From Tritrichomonas musculus (lineage: Eukaryota; Parabasalia; Tritrichomonadida; Tritrichomonadidae), in the NCBI GenBank assembly GCA_039105265.1, contig JAPFFF010000006.1, forward strand, positions 5,022,001 to 5,086,000: a stretch of 64,000 bases of DNA, in the 5' to 3' direction. How positions within the stretch are numbered: position 1 is the stretch's first letter; the number at the start of each line of letters is the position of its first letter. Below, in pieces: positions 19,576 to 30,231 of this stretch. The position numbers and the translations under genes were made by a program. A model generated the notes under the pieces. The model was not told where the DNA came from and did not search any database. It saw only the letters and a list, made by a program, of their open reading frames with translations.

Positions 19576-20525
19576 TATATCATTTTATTTATTTTCTTCT
19601 TTCCTAGTTTAAATTTATATTTATAAGATGTTTTGTTTAACTAAATACCATCTAATTTATATCAAATTCATAATACTGCTTACTCTTTTTTATCGATTTT
19701 TTATGATCAATTCATTCTTAATTGAAAAAGCTAATATAATACGTTAAATAAAAAGAATACGTTAAAAATTGCTTGCATCATTTCATTACGAAGCATTTCA
19801 TATGAAATGAAATATCTAATTGATTTAATTGATTAATTGCATTCAGCAAGAATGATGTTACCAAACAAACCTTAAGAAAAAAATTAAATAAAACGTTCCA
19901 AACACTTTATCGGTCTATTTTAATCAACAATTTTTCTCTTTTCACTCCATATATGCTTAGATTTCATCTCTCCTTACTAGAGAAGTTTTAGAATTATCAA
20001 GTGAAGTATAAGTTTCAATGATCGCATTCAATGAGTTTTCTCATAAATGTTATAACATTTATCTTTACAATAAGCAGGATTATTTCGATAAAATTTTATT
20101 TAACTATTTAATAAAATAAAATAAATATAATTATATAATTATTTTCTCATTATTTCTTTTTTCTATAAATATATCTTGCGTGATAAAAAAATCATAAAAA
20201 TATTAAAAATTATCTAAAAAATGCAAATATTCTATCAACATTGTTGGATACAACATGAATCATTTTGTACATAATTTTTATGGCAATATTTTGGTTATGA
20301 TTAAATATCACTGATATTCTCAGGTAACTTCGAAATGCTAGTAATGATTCACCAATAATTTTATATAGAATTTTCATTTGATAAATAAATCTCGCTAAAT
20401 ATTACGAAAGCTTATAGAAGCTTTTACCATTAAACAATCTTTTCCAAAATTTAAATCAAATGATTGCATAAAATAAAAATGGAATCAGAAAAATTGAATA
20501 CTTTATTTTTTTTTTAAACGAATAT
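19576..20525. other. Intergenic spacer
   Basis: About 950 bp between two co-directional genes. AT-rich with short palindromes (for example CATTTCATATGAAATG near 19793). No open frame or RNA gene is supported. Confidence 0.6.
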
Positions 20526-22106
20526 ATGAATGATTATAGTTTTGATTTAAATTTTTCAGATTCAGATTCGACAAAAAAATTATTTAATGCTTCATCTCAA
20601 TCAGCTACAAAATCAAAGAAAAAAGAAAAAAATACAAAAAATAGTTATTCGTCTCAAAATTCATCTAATTTCTCGCAGACACCAGAAACGCCAGCATTTT
20701 CACATGTTTTTATTTGCATACATAGATATGAGAAATTATTTAAATGCCAAATGCAAACTTTATTTGCACGAATACGATTTCATCCCAAAATTTCAATTAT
20801 ACAAACTATCAATGCAATGTGCATATCAAATTCAATCGAACTTAATTGCTCATATGCGCTTGACCTCAGCTCTATTCCACCTTTTAGAAATGAAGATTTT
20901 ACACCAGTCGTTGAATTATTTCGAAGAATTCCGAAACATTCTGAACTTGTTGGCGTTTCACTTCTTCCATTAAAAGAAATCGAAAAAGTTAAAATTCAAA
21001 AGAAGTATCTAACATATTTTTATCATAACTCAAGAGCTCCTGTAAAAGATATTATGACAGATTCCATTGTTGGAAATTTGGTTGTTTCTATAGCTTTTGG
21101 GTTTCCAGAACATAAATCATTATTTGATCCAAACCACTTTTATTCACAAGATACACAAAATATCAAAATAAATCCGACAAACAACCAAATAGAAAATGAA
21201 GATGAAAACAGCGACGTCAATGAAAATAATGAAAGCGAAAAAAGTAAAAGCAAGAATGAAACAAGACGTCATCATGGCCACCATCACCGTCACCATCATA
21301 AAAAGAAAAGTAATAACTGGCAAAAAATGGCGACGGCTGCTGGATGGAAACCATCAACATTTGTAGGCTCCGATTGGAAGGAAAAAGCAGTCAAACGTGG
21401 CTGGATTCCACCCGAAAAACAATTGAAATCATCAATAGCAATTAATTGCCAAAAAGATGATATTGTTCAAAAGGAATCTATTTCAACACAATATGATCCA
21501 GTCTTACTAACGGAGTTTGAAAATAAGAATGCCTCAAATTCATCATTATCATCTTCTACAAATGGAAATGACTCTAATGATGAATTAGAAGACATCATTA
21601 ATATACTTAATCCCAAATCTAAGAAAAATAAAAGGAAAAATAATCTTGAATCAGATTCTTCTCAATTAACATTAACATCTCCTTCAACTATTTTCCAAAG
21701 AGAATTCCCAAAGTTATGCATGACCCCTGTTATTCAACTTTTATCTGTAGATGAAGAACCTGATCGCCTTTTGTCAGAATCATCTGATGAATCTGACATT
21801 TTACTAAACGACAATGTAAATGATATAATAAATAACGTTCTGAACTGTAAATCAGAAAGTAAAAAATTTATTCCCCAACTAATAAAGAATTCTAATGGAA
21901 TTGAAGAAAAAAGAAAAGTTGATTCTAACATATATGACATAAGCTCTGATGATCTTTTAAATGAACAGGCCAAAAATGTAAAAGGCTCTTCTTTTTCTTC
22001 AGGAAGTTCTAGTGCTTCAGATTTAAAGAAATGTTTCGGTAACATGGACAAAGATATGAAGAAAATTCTTGATATTTACGGAATTGATAATGATGATTTT
22101 TTGTAA
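20526..22106 (+). CDS. C2-domain protein, C2CD3/CEP120-like (tentative)
   Basis: The protein has 526 residues. After a Ser/Lys-rich start, residues 55-200 form a beta-rich region: FSHVFICIHRYEKL, TPVVELFRR, LVGVSLLPLKEI, then DSIVGNLVVSIAFG. That last pattern (D-x-x-x-G-x-L-x-V-x-x-A-x-G) and the order are those of C2 domains in centriolar proteins such as C2CD3 and CEP120. A His-rich patch (RRHHGHHHRHHHKKK) and an unusual GWKP...GWIPP pair follow (about 250-300). The remainder is acidic, Ser/Asn-rich and probably disordered. A basal-body role would suit a flagellate with several kinetosomes but is inference. Confidence 0.6.
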   Translation: MNDYSFDLNFSDSDSTKKLFNASSQSATKSKKKEKNTKNSYSSQNSSNFSQTPETPAFSHVFICIHRYEKLFKCQMQTLFARIRFHPKISIIQTINAMCISNSIELNCSYALDLSSIPPFRNEDFTPVVELFRRIPKHSELVGVSLLPLKEIEKVKIQKKYLTYFYHNSRAPVKDIMTDSIVGNLVVSIAFGFPEHKSLFDPNHFYSQDTQNIKINPTNNQIENEDENSDVNENNESEKSKSKNETRRHHGHHHRHHHKKKSNNWQKMATAAGWKPSTFVGSDWKEKAVKRGWIPPEKQLKSSIAINCQKDDIVQKESISTQYDPVLLTEFENKNASNSSLSSSTNGNDSNDELEDIINILNPKSKKNKRKNNLESDSSQLTLTSPSTIFQREFPKLCMTPVIQLLSVDEEPDRLLSESSDESDILLNDNVNDIINNVLNCKSESKKFIPQLIKNSNGIEEKRKVDSNIYDISSDDLLNEQAKNVKGSSFSSGSSSASDLKKCFGNMDKDMKKILDIYGIDNDDFL

Positions 22107-22693
22107 TATATTATTTGTAATTTAATGTTTGAATAAAATGCAATATATGTGTATATATTCGTATGAAACAAGCATATTTTTTTTAATTTAATGCCATATT
22201 AATATTTTTTTTTATGCTATATTAAATCAATTATCATTTTTGAATTTTTTAGTAAATAATCTTATCAAAGTAAGTAAAATATTTACATATAATTGGCTGT
22301 TTATCATAGAAATTATTTTTTGACACTATCAAAAGAGAACATTGAATAGCTTTGTAGACAAAGTGTCAATTTCCTACACTTTTTGAATGAATATATGGTC
22401 TCATATAAACTTTTTGATTCCTGTTTTTTTTTCTTCATTTATTTGAAATGATTCTTTTTTATATATAGTTACCTTTATTTTACCAAAGTTCATGGCAATT
22501 CACAATTAGCAGGACGAAATAAATCATAATATACATAGAAATCTATTCTTTTTAAAGAAATATGAATAATTAATAATAGTATCATTCTGTCAAATTTGAA
22601 AAAGTAATAAAAAAACAGATAATCAATTTAATAATTTAGTTACATATTTAATAATAATAAAAAAAAACTCAACTTTTCAACAGTATCATTATT
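22107..22693. other. Convergent 3' spacer with a short hairpin
   Basis: AT-rich DNA between convergent genes. TTGACACT at 22320-22327 and AGTGTCAA at 22362-22369 can pair across 34 nt. ACTTTTTGAA lies at 22378-22387. No gene. Confidence 0.5.
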
Positions 22694-25600
22694 CTAGTGT
22701 TTTGACTTTTTAATAGCTCCGTTAGCCAAATTCTCCAACTTACCAGTCACCTTCAATAATTTAGATTGGAGTTCGTAATCATCAATTTCATTAAGAGATT
22801 TTTTCAGATCGCTAATTGATTGGAAGATCCTTGGCAAACTCTGTTCTTCTGAGCTCAAATCTTCGATTGACAAGTCAGCATCATCATCAAATTTCACTTT
22901 TTGCCTTTTCACTTCGAACAATTTTGGCGAAGCGTGAGATAAAGTTTCTTTCAATTCGTCATTTTCTGTTTGTAAATCACTCAAAATCATTATTGAATTT
23001 GAATTTCTGTCTTTTAATTCCTGATTTTCATTAGATAAGCGCGTCATTTTAGATTCAAGCCTTTCTTGTGAATTTTTCAACTTTTTGTTTTCAGTTGTTG
23101 CGTTAGAAAGAGCCATGACAAGATTTTTATTATTTTGCTTTAATGATTGAATTTGATCGTTCGATGAACGAAGAGAATTATTTTCAATTTCAAGATCATT
23201 TAAAGAAGACTTTAAATTAATAACTTGAGCAACTAAAAGATCATTGTTTTTTCTGCTCTCAAAAAGTTGCTTCTTATAAGAAGACGTTAAAATATTTTCT
23301 TCTTGAATGCTCTCAAATTCTTCATTCAATTTTTTGTGTTTAACGGTTAACGTTTCAAGTGAACTTTGAAGAGTAATCACTCGCTTCTTTAATTGCTGAT
23401 TTTCTTCATCTAACCGCTTTAATTTGGCCTCATCAAGGTCAAATTGGCTTAATTTTGCCATTAATTTGCTGTTGCTGTCTCTGCATTCGGTGAGCTCGTC
23501 AAGAATGCTTTGGTAAACTTCAGGCGAGCATGTCTTTAATTTCTCCATTTCCTTTCTAAGTGATTCGTTCTCTTTTAGACTTTTTGAAAGGAGTTCTGAA
23601 AGTGATTGGTATTCAATTTTTGACTTTTGATCATTGAATTTCGAATCTGCTTCAATTTGACTGATTTCTTGTTTCAAGTCGTCGTTTTCAACTTTTAAGG
23701 TGGAACATTTCATCCTTGATTGAAGATTTTCTTGTCTTAAGGTGCGATTTTCATTGGTCAATGATCTGATTTGATCGTTATAATTATCTATCGATGCTCT
23801 GAATTCTTCATTTTCACGAACAATCTGATGGAAATCTTCAACTTTTTGAAGCAGTTCTCGATATCTATTCTTAAGCTCTTGGTTCTTTTTAGAGAGCTTT
23901 TCAAATGCATTTTCTGTATTATTTTTTTCTGAAGTTATTTGGTCAAGTTCTGATTGGCTGTTTCTGAATTGCGTTTTCAATACTTTGTTTTGCGATTTTA
24001 TTTCTTCAAATGTTTGAAGATTCGTTTGAAGTTCTTCTATTAATCGTTGCTGTTCTATTTGCTCTCTCTTTAAACTTTTGTTCTTTTCATTTGAACGATC
24101 AATCTTCTTGATAAACTCGCTTTGAAGTGATGATAATTCTTGAACTTGATTTTTAGCATCTGCTAAATCACTCTGCATTTGATCAAATGCTTCAACTTTT
24201 AGAAGAAGATCTTTTACTTGATTTTGACATGTTGTTAATCTAACCTTGAGTGAGTCATTGGCAGTAATTAATGTTTTATTCGAGTCATTAGCTTTACTTA
24301 ATTGTGATGATAATGATTCAATCTTGAATTGCAAAGAATTGACAAGAGCTGAGTTTTTTTCTTTTTGACGGTTCGCTTCATTATAACTCGTATTAAGCAT
24401 ATTGTTAAATGCATCGATTTTATTATATTGCGTTTTTAATGACTCGAGTTCTTTGGCTTTGCTTTCAAGTTCTGCTTCTGCTTCTTCTTTCTGTTGCAAT
24501 AATATAGATATCTGGTTATTCTTTTTTTCTTCGTTTGATGTTATTGTCCTATTAAGTTCTGATATTGTATTCTGATTTTCAGCATCATTTTTTTTGAATA
24601 GTTCTAGCTCTGCTTTAATTTTTTCTATTTGGTTAGCCTTTTCATTATTGAATGCTGTCAATAGACGGTTTTGTTCTTTTAAGTCATTAATTGATTGTTC
24701 TTGCGATGAATTTTTATTTGATAAAATTTCATTTTGCTGCTTTACTGATTCATATTGCTGTGCAATAGCCTTATTTTTTTCATTTTCTTGCGTAATTTGG
24801 TCAATTTCAGCTTTTTGATTATTGTTCTCATTTGATAAAGATCCAATAGTTTCACTCATTTCCTGAATTTGATGTCCTTTATTATTGTTATCTTCAGTTA
24901 AAGAGTTTACTTTAACTTTGAATTCTTGATTTTGATATTTGACAGCTTCAACAATATCTGAAGGTTTCATATTTTTCTTTTTCTTTTGAAGAATAGATTT
25001 AAGTTGTTGGATCAAATCTTTGACTTCATTGTAACTTTGCTCTAACTTATCATTCTTTTGAACATAATCATCATTTCGTGAAATAAGATCAGAAATCATA
25101 CTATTTAATTCTTCCTTTTCTTCAAGCAAAGCACTGTTTTTCTTTGTGAGTTCTTCTATTGTTAAGAAGTTTTCTCTTTCTTCACGATCTTCAGCTTGTT
25201 TCAAAGCTTCAGCTTTTTCATTGGTTAGACGGTCACAATAAGTTTTCAAAGTTTGCTTTTCTGCTTTTAATTGCTCAACTTGGTCAGACAAGTTTTGTAT
25301 GTTTATCTGAAATGATATATTTTCGGAGTGTATTTCATCATAAGATTGTCTTAAATCATTTAATTCTGCTTCATTGTTATCTTTAAGGTTTTGAAGTCTT
25401 TGGACTTTCTGTCTAAGAGAAAGATCTTCATTTTCTTGTTCAAGTTTCATTATTTTTTCAGATTTTATTTCATTGTTTTCTTTGAGCAAATGCTCTTTCT
25501 CATCGTTTAATTTAGAAATATTTTCTGTAAGTTCTTTGATTTTTTGTTCGAGGCGATTAATTTGACTATGGCAAGATGCAATATCAAACTTATATTTATT

Positions 25601-25789
25601 AATTTCTTGTAATAGTTCAACTTGTAGGGTAGGATCCATAGGTTGAAGTTTATTCACTTCAAATTCTGTATCTCGAGGTTTTAAATTTGCAGTTCTGTAT
25701 TGTTGCGAAGCATTGCGAGGCGATGAATTAATTTTTGACAATGATGATGCATCACGCGATGCAGCTTGACTTTTATTACCTGATTTCAT
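22694..25789 (-). CDS. Long coiled-coil protein
   Basis: The protein has 1031 residues. After a short Ser/Asn/Arg-rich head (1-50) nearly all of residues 50-960 are heptad coiled coil rich in Glu, Lys, Gln, Leu and Asn with hardly any Pro or Gly. The tail (about 960-1031) is shorter, acidic and less regular (DDDADLSIEDLSSEEQS). No motor, kinase, GRIP or membrane domain is visible. Such rods serve as cytoskeletal scaffolds, golgins or centrosomal proteins; the family cannot be fixed from sequence alone. Composition bias makes similarity to myosin tails uninformative. Confidence 0.85.
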   Translation of the reverse strand: MKSGNKSQAASRDASSLSKINSSPRNASQQYRTANLKPRDTEFEVNKLQPMDPTLQVELLQEINKYKFDIASCHSQINRLEQKIKELTENISKLNDEKEHLLKENNEIKSEKIMKLEQENEDLSLRQKVQRLQNLKDNNEAELNDLRQSYDEIHSENISFQINIQNLSDQVEQLKAEKQTLKTYCDRLTNEKAEALKQAEDREERENFLTIEELTKKNSALLEEKEELNSMISDLISRNDDYVQKNDKLEQSYNEVKDLIQQLKSILQKKKKNMKPSDIVEAVKYQNQEFKVKVNSLTEDNNNKGHQIQEMSETIGSLSNENNNQKAEIDQITQENEKNKAIAQQYESVKQQNEILSNKNSSQEQSINDLKEQNRLLTAFNNEKANQIEKIKAELELFKKNDAENQNTISELNRTITSNEEKKNNQISILLQQKEEAEAELESKAKELESLKTQYNKIDAFNNMLNTSYNEANRQKEKNSALVNSLQFKIESLSSQLSKANDSNKTLITANDSLKVRLTTCQNQVKDLLLKVEAFDQMQSDLADAKNQVQELSSLQSEFIKKIDRSNEKNKSLKREQIEQQRLIEELQTNLQTFEEIKSQNKVLKTQFRNSQSELDQITSEKNNTENAFEKLSKKNQELKNRYRELLQKVEDFHQIVRENEEFRASIDNYNDQIRSLTNENRTLRQENLQSRMKCSTLKVENDDLKQEISQIEADSKFNDQKSKIEYQSLSELLSKSLKENESLRKEMEKLKTCSPEVYQSILDELTECRDSNSKLMAKLSQFDLDEAKLKRLDEENQQLKKRVITLQSSLETLTVKHKKLNEEFESIQEENILTSSYKKQLFESRKNNDLLVAQVINLKSSLNDLEIENNSLRSSNDQIQSLKQNNKNLVMALSNATTENKKLKNSQERLESKMTRLSNENQELKDRNSNSIMILSDLQTENDELKETLSHASPKLFEVKRQKVKFDDDADLSIEDLSSEEQSLPRIFQSISDLKKSLNEIDDYELQSKLLKVTGKLENLANGAIKKSKH

Positions 25790-26310
25790 TGATGCTTCTC
25801 TGATATAAAAACTGTTTAATTTTTATAGAACCATATATCTTATAAAAAAGTGAAAAATGCGTTAAGATTCAAAATTAACGGAAGAAAAATCTTCAACAAA
25901 ATGGCGTTTTATGTACCAAATTAATCAATTTCTACCTATAATTGGATATTTACCTTTTCTCAAAAAAGGATTAAAATATTTGAAGCTCGATTTTTGGATT
26001 TTTTTCAATCAAAGTTGTCATATAAAATAGCCAAAAATTAAACGCATATAATTTCAATTGATTCAATTGAAAAATTTTCGATATTGAAAACAAAAAAGTA
26101 ATAATCCTAATAAACATTTCTTTACAGTAATATATATAAATAAAAATTAGGCTTTAAATGATCAATGACCACTTTTTAACAATTGCTCTTTTTGAAAGAA
26201 GATAAGCTGTCATTTTGATTGGTTATTTGCAAACTAAATTGACCACCATTTTAAGCCTAGTATAGCAACCTATTTCGAACACTAATAAAGTACTATCTAA
26301 TTACTTTGAA
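25790..26310. other. Spacer between two minus-strand genes
   Basis: AT-rich DNA upstream of the long coiled-coil gene. A near-perfect 13-bp inverted pair (TAGGCTTTAAATG at 26148-26160 and its partner at 26247-26259) encloses two TGACCAC copies. No gene. Confidence 0.4.
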
Positions 26311-27678
26311 TTATTTCGGTTTCCGTGGAGTTGAAAGTGATGTTCTGGAAAAGCCACGCGAATTTATTGGAGGAGGGATACTTACTCTTGATAAATTTGC
26401 AGTTCTTGAGAGAGATGATGTATTTCTTTCCAATTTTTTCTTAATAGTTGACAATTTTTCAATTGTTCCGTTTTCACTTCTTACATTAATATTTAACATT
26501 AAACCAATATCATCAACAATTTCATTAATATTTTCCCCTCCAGCTTCCATACTTTCAGAGTTTTCAGGATCATATGTAAAATTACTAGCGTCGTTATTGT
26601 TATTTTCAACTTCTGGTGTAAATTCTTCTTCAGCTTGAACCAACCTTTGTGATTGTGATATAGGCTGCGATCGTGAAAAACTTGTTGCCTGTAATTGTGA
26701 TTGAACTTCGCTTTCATCGTTATTGTGATTACGCCCACCTATTGGCTCAACATCGATTTCATATTTAATTTGTACTTTATCGAGCATGTTACATAAATTG
26801 ATATGCAATATTGACATCTGCGTTTGTATTTTATCCATTCTTCTCCTAAAGAAGTATCCTGCATCCAATAAAGCAATTATATCTCCACATGCTGCTTTCA
26901 TGTGCGTTTTTGCACGGGTCATTTCTGGCGTTGAGGTTAAAATATTTGGAAGAAGGCCTAAAAAATTTTCGTTAATATCTCTACTTAAGAGAACAATTTG
27001 CTGCTTTAAAGCAGTCAACTGAGATTTTTTTATACCTTTATCACTTTCATGCGCAAAAACGTCGTATGTTGCTTGATAACAAGATGTAATTTGATGTTTG
27101 AGATAATTTGAGGCAGAATAAAGTTCATCACGATAATATGAACGGTTTGTAACAAGACTACTTATTGTTGATACGTCATCATTCAACATTTCAAAATCAT
27201 TTTGTAATACATGAAGATGAGGAAGAACAACTGAACTTGCTATTTTGTTCATTGTAGATACAAGAATTGACCATTCTCTAAGGACTTTTGCACTAAATTG
27301 AAGTAAAGGAGAATATCTACGAACTGCGTGGCAATGTTCTGAAGAATTAAAATAATGCGATGCATGCATAAGAAATGGTTCAAATGCAGCTTTGAAATGA
27401 AGAAAGTTACTAGACATATAATTGCCAATAATACTTGGCCCGTTTTGCTTATTAAATTCAGAAAACATTGAAATAAAACCATCATAAGATTCGCGAAGAG
27501 TGCGAAGTTCTGTACATTCATGTACAACTTGAGTATTTTTGAGATATGAACGCTTTTTAATTAGAAGTGTATTGTCTTTTTCTCTTGAAAAAGAATGAGA
27601 TCGAGGCCTAAGGCGTGTCATTCTACCAGTATGGCTATCAATGATTTTTGGTTCATCAGGCGAGTAGAATATTGACAT
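26311..27678 (-). CDS. Hypothetical alpha-helical protein
   Basis: The protein has 455 residues. A basic Ser/Arg-rich head (1-55) is followed by an all-helical region of about 260 residues with Tyr, His and Cys scattered through it (TLRESYDGFISMFSEFNK, KVLREWSILVSTMNKIASS). A long acidic low-complexity linker rich in Asn, Gln and Ser follows (about 325-400), and the chain ends in a Ser/Arg/Pro tail. I do not recognise the family. The helical part recalls tethering or scaffold proteins in general shape only. No membrane segment or catalytic motif is visible. The nearest minus-strand gene upstream is VPS45, 335 bp away. Confidence 0.75.
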   Translation of the reverse strand: MSIFYSPDEPKIIDSHTGRMTRLRPRSHSFSREKDNTLLIKKRSYLKNTQVVHECTELRTLRESYDGFISMFSEFNKQNGPSIIGNYMSSNFLHFKAAFEPFLMHASHYFNSSEHCHAVRRYSPLLQFSAKVLREWSILVSTMNKIASSVVLPHLHVLQNDFEMLNDDVSTISSLVTNRSYYRDELYSASNYLKHQITSCYQATYDVFAHESDKGIKKSQLTALKQQIVLLSRDINENFLGLLPNILTSTPEMTRAKTHMKAACGDIIALLDAGYFFRRRMDKIQTQMSILHINLCNMLDKVQIKYEIDVEPIGGRNHNNDESEVQSQLQATSFSRSQPISQSQRLVQAEEEFTPEVENNNNDASNFTYDPENSESMEAGGENINEIVDDIGLMLNINVRSENGTIEKLSTIKKKLERNTSSLSRTANLSRVSIPPPINSRGFSRTSLSTPRKPK

Positions 27679-28013
27679 TTCTTATTTTATACAATCTTTT
27701 ACGTTATAGGAAATTTTATTTTAAAAATTTTATTACAAACCACTCAAAAATTTTCTTTAAAATATTTTAAAACAAATATATCTCAATCATCAATTTGAAA
27801 ACAATCAAATAAATAATGCTATTATTTTATTTAATATTAATAAACTAAAATTTATACTAAGATAAGTCAAAATAAAATTTAATTCATGTGAATGAAATTA
27901 TAAAAATTTATGAAGGCTACTTTTTGAATTAATAACAAAACGAACTTTTTATATGAGATTATTCAAAAAGTATAGAATAAAATTTCAAATTTGAAAAAAA
28001 TAATGTTTATCAT
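27679..28013. other. Spacer with a paired ACTTTTTGAAT motif
   Basis: TACTTTTTGAAT (27918-27929) and its inverted copy (27961-27972) face each other across 31 nt, between the VPS45 stop and the next minus-strand gene. They could form a 12-bp hairpin or a paired binding site. Confidence 0.4.
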
Positions 28014-29669
28014 TTACACAAAAGGTTCAACTTCATATTGAAGGAATGTATTTGCATTGTGAATTGTAGTTCCACCAACAATAAATTGGTAACCGTTACC
28101 ATTATCTCCTGATGAATTTGCAGCAATTGCATGTTCCTTGTAAGTAGCTCCACCAACATAAAAAATAATAACTTTTTGTGGTTCACCTTTTCTACTATCA
28201 GTCGCCAATGGAAATTGAGTATAACTAAGTTTTTTATCTTTGATATTTTTTATGATACTTTCAAGTTGTGGTTGAAAGAGTTGGAAAGTATCATCCGAAC
28301 GATCTTGGGTTGCATTTTTGAAACCTTTCTTGAATTTTGCGAATATTGATCGATTTGAAAAGAGATCACCAGATCGTTTATCTTGACCTGAAATTCTAAA
28401 AAGAGTTTCAAAATACTTCATTTCTTGATTGAGCCATGGGCCTAATTCATTAAGAGTAGCCATAACACGATCAATTAATTCTGGTTTTGACTTTTCATAA
28501 TGAAGAGCAAAAATAAGAGCGAGCCTTAAAGCGTCTTTTTTGGTACAGTTAGTTCTAATTATGTCACAAAATTGCTGAAATTGATCATCTGGATCATTAA
28601 CAGATGCCATAATTTGTCCAAGTGCTGTAATATCATAAAGATTTTCAGCTTCAGGTTGGGCTTTTGCGGAAATTTGTTGGAAGAGTTCCATGTGAGTTTG
28701 TGCATATGTCTGATCATTTGCACCTTGAAGAACTTGTAAAGCTTTTTCATTCATTGAATTAAGATCAGTAGATTTAATTTGATTGCTAACTTGCTTCATC
28801 ATGTCAACTCTCTGATGAATAGCCATTCCAGCATGATAAAGATCCATTGTATCAATTTTTTCTGTTTCAGGATCATTTCTTTCATCCAAAATATATTGAT
28901 TTGATCCAATTGTGACTATATTATTCTCGATGCCAAATAAATCATGAAGACTTGATAAGTAAAAGAAAAAGTGGAGGAGAGGAGTAATTGGATCATTTCG
29001 ACGATCTAAAATTAAAACCAAAGCATTATCATCTCTATGATTTTGAAAAAGATCATTATTATGAACCACTACTTGTGAAAGACCGTTAGCAATAATTCCT
29101 GCCAAATCAGATGATTTATCATATCTAATTACTGGTTTCAATCTTAAAGAGCAAATTGCGGCGAATAATTGAAGGATTATTCTGTCAGAATACTCTCCTA
29201 ATGCTGGGTTTTTTCTGAGATTTGATATATCTTTTATGTTGAGTGAGAAAAGCCGGGTACCAAGAGCACTAAAATCGATAAAAACTTCTTGGCAATTTTC
29301 AACAAGAGAGCGTGAATCATTTGAAGCGATTTGATGCATTAGTGAATCATCGATTGAGTTTGTAAAGAAAAGTGCATATTTAGCAAAACTTGGATTATTT
29401 AATTCTTGGCAAATTAAGTCGACATTTTCTTGAGTTGGGCGAATAAGACAATAACATGTAAGCGAAGCAACTTGCGGATCCGCTGGCTTACGAACTCGAT
29501 CAGCAAGCTCTTCAATTAAAACAACTTCATTTGTATATAATTCTGTTTTTGTCATTGCAACGCTGATGTAAGCAAGCGTTTCGGAATCAAGCAATAAAGC
29601 TTTAACACCAACTGAACTTTCATGGAAAATATATTCGAGGTATCGAAAAGCTGCTAACTGAATGTTCAT
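28014..29669 (-). CDS. VPS45: VPS45, Sec1/Munc18-family SNARE regulator
   Basis: The protein has 551 residues, the normal size for Sec1/Munc18 proteins (550-600). Family landmarks include the opening KALLLDSETLAYISVAMTKTEL, YCLIRPTQENVDLICQEL, LILDRRNDPITPLLHFFFYLS in the central domain, and the closing KVIIFYVGGATYKEH with FIVGGTTIHN. The LLLDxET start, the ILDRRNDPITPLL block and the GGxTYxE end are closest to VPS45 among the four subfamilies (Sec1, Sly1, Vps33, Vps45). It would bind the Tlg2/syntaxin-16 SNARE and support endosome-to-Golgi fusion. No Inr is evident near the ATG. Confidence 0.85.
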   Translation of the reverse strand: MNIQLAAFRYLEYIFHESSVGVKALLLDSETLAYISVAMTKTELYTNEVVLIEELADRVRKPADPQVASLTCYCLIRPTQENVDLICQELNNPSFAKYALFFTNSIDDSLMHQIASNDSRSLVENCQEVFIDFSALGTRLFSLNIKDISNLRKNPALGEYSDRIILQLFAAICSLRLKPVIRYDKSSDLAGIIANGLSQVVVHNNDLFQNHRDDNALVLILDRRNDPITPLLHFFFYLSSLHDLFGIENNIVTIGSNQYILDERNDPETEKIDTMDLYHAGMAIHQRVDMMKQVSNQIKSTDLNSMNEKALQVLQGANDQTYAQTHMELFQQISAKAQPEAENLYDITALGQIMASVNDPDDQFQQFCDIIRTNCTKKDALRLALIFALHYEKSKPELIDRVMATLNELGPWLNQEMKYFETLFRISGQDKRSGDLFSNRSIFAKFKKGFKNATQDRSDDTFQLFQPQLESIIKNIKDKKLSYTQFPLATDSRKGEPQKVIIFYVGGATYKEHAIAANSSGDNGNGYQFIVGGTTIHNANTFLQYEVEPFV

Positions 29670-30211
29670 TTGTAAATAATAAGTCTATTGAAATGTTAAT
29701 TAAAAACACCATATAAAATATGGTTACAATTTCTTATCGGCTTTTGTTGATAAAAAAACTTTGAAAAAGTTGATTTTTTTTTGTCTTATTCAAATCGATG
29801 CTTTTTTTATATACATCTTCACAGAAAATATAGAAATTTGTGAGCTTTTCTGACACTTATTATTTGCCATTTAGAAAGACATGTTGTTCTAAAAAACTTT
29901 TCATATAACATATCCATTTTTCATTTATTATTTTATCTACATTCAGCATCTAAATGAGATAATTCTGATGGTTCGTTTTTTTTGTTAATTTTGAGACTAC
30001 TCCTTTTTTGCTTAGTATTTTAGGATTTTTATGAAACATACTCATCAATGCATATTTTATCATTATTTTTTTTTTTAATAATTATTGAAATCAACAAGGA
30101 TTTCATAAAAATTATTAACATATTTATTAAAAAATATTTATTAGGTCTTACATATACCTAAATATTTATAAATATTTGTTTTCTCAAATTCTCTTTTTTT
30201 GAATGACTTTG
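29670..30211. other. Divergent spacer between VPS45 and the cap methyltransferase
   Basis: About 540 bp of AT-rich DNA serving both divergent promoters. A run of AAAACTTTGAAAAAGTTG near 29748 is the only clear short symmetry. No gene. Confidence 0.5.
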
Positions 30212-30219
30212 GACGGTTG
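30212..30219 (+). promoter_or_regulatory. M3 core-promoter motif match, GACGGTTG
   Basis: GACGGTTG fits the published Trichomonas M3 consensus (D-R-C-S-G-Y-T-D), a Myb-recognition-like core element. It lies 12 nt before the ATG at 30232, where no perfect Inr is present, so it could be the promoter of this gene. Confidence 0.45.
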
Positions 30220-30231
30220 AAAATTATCAAT

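Noticed and set aside
26148-26259. 112-bp MITE candidate with 13-bp inverted ends
   Set aside because: Only 12 of 13 bases match, no target duplication, and the ends are short for such AT-rich DNA.
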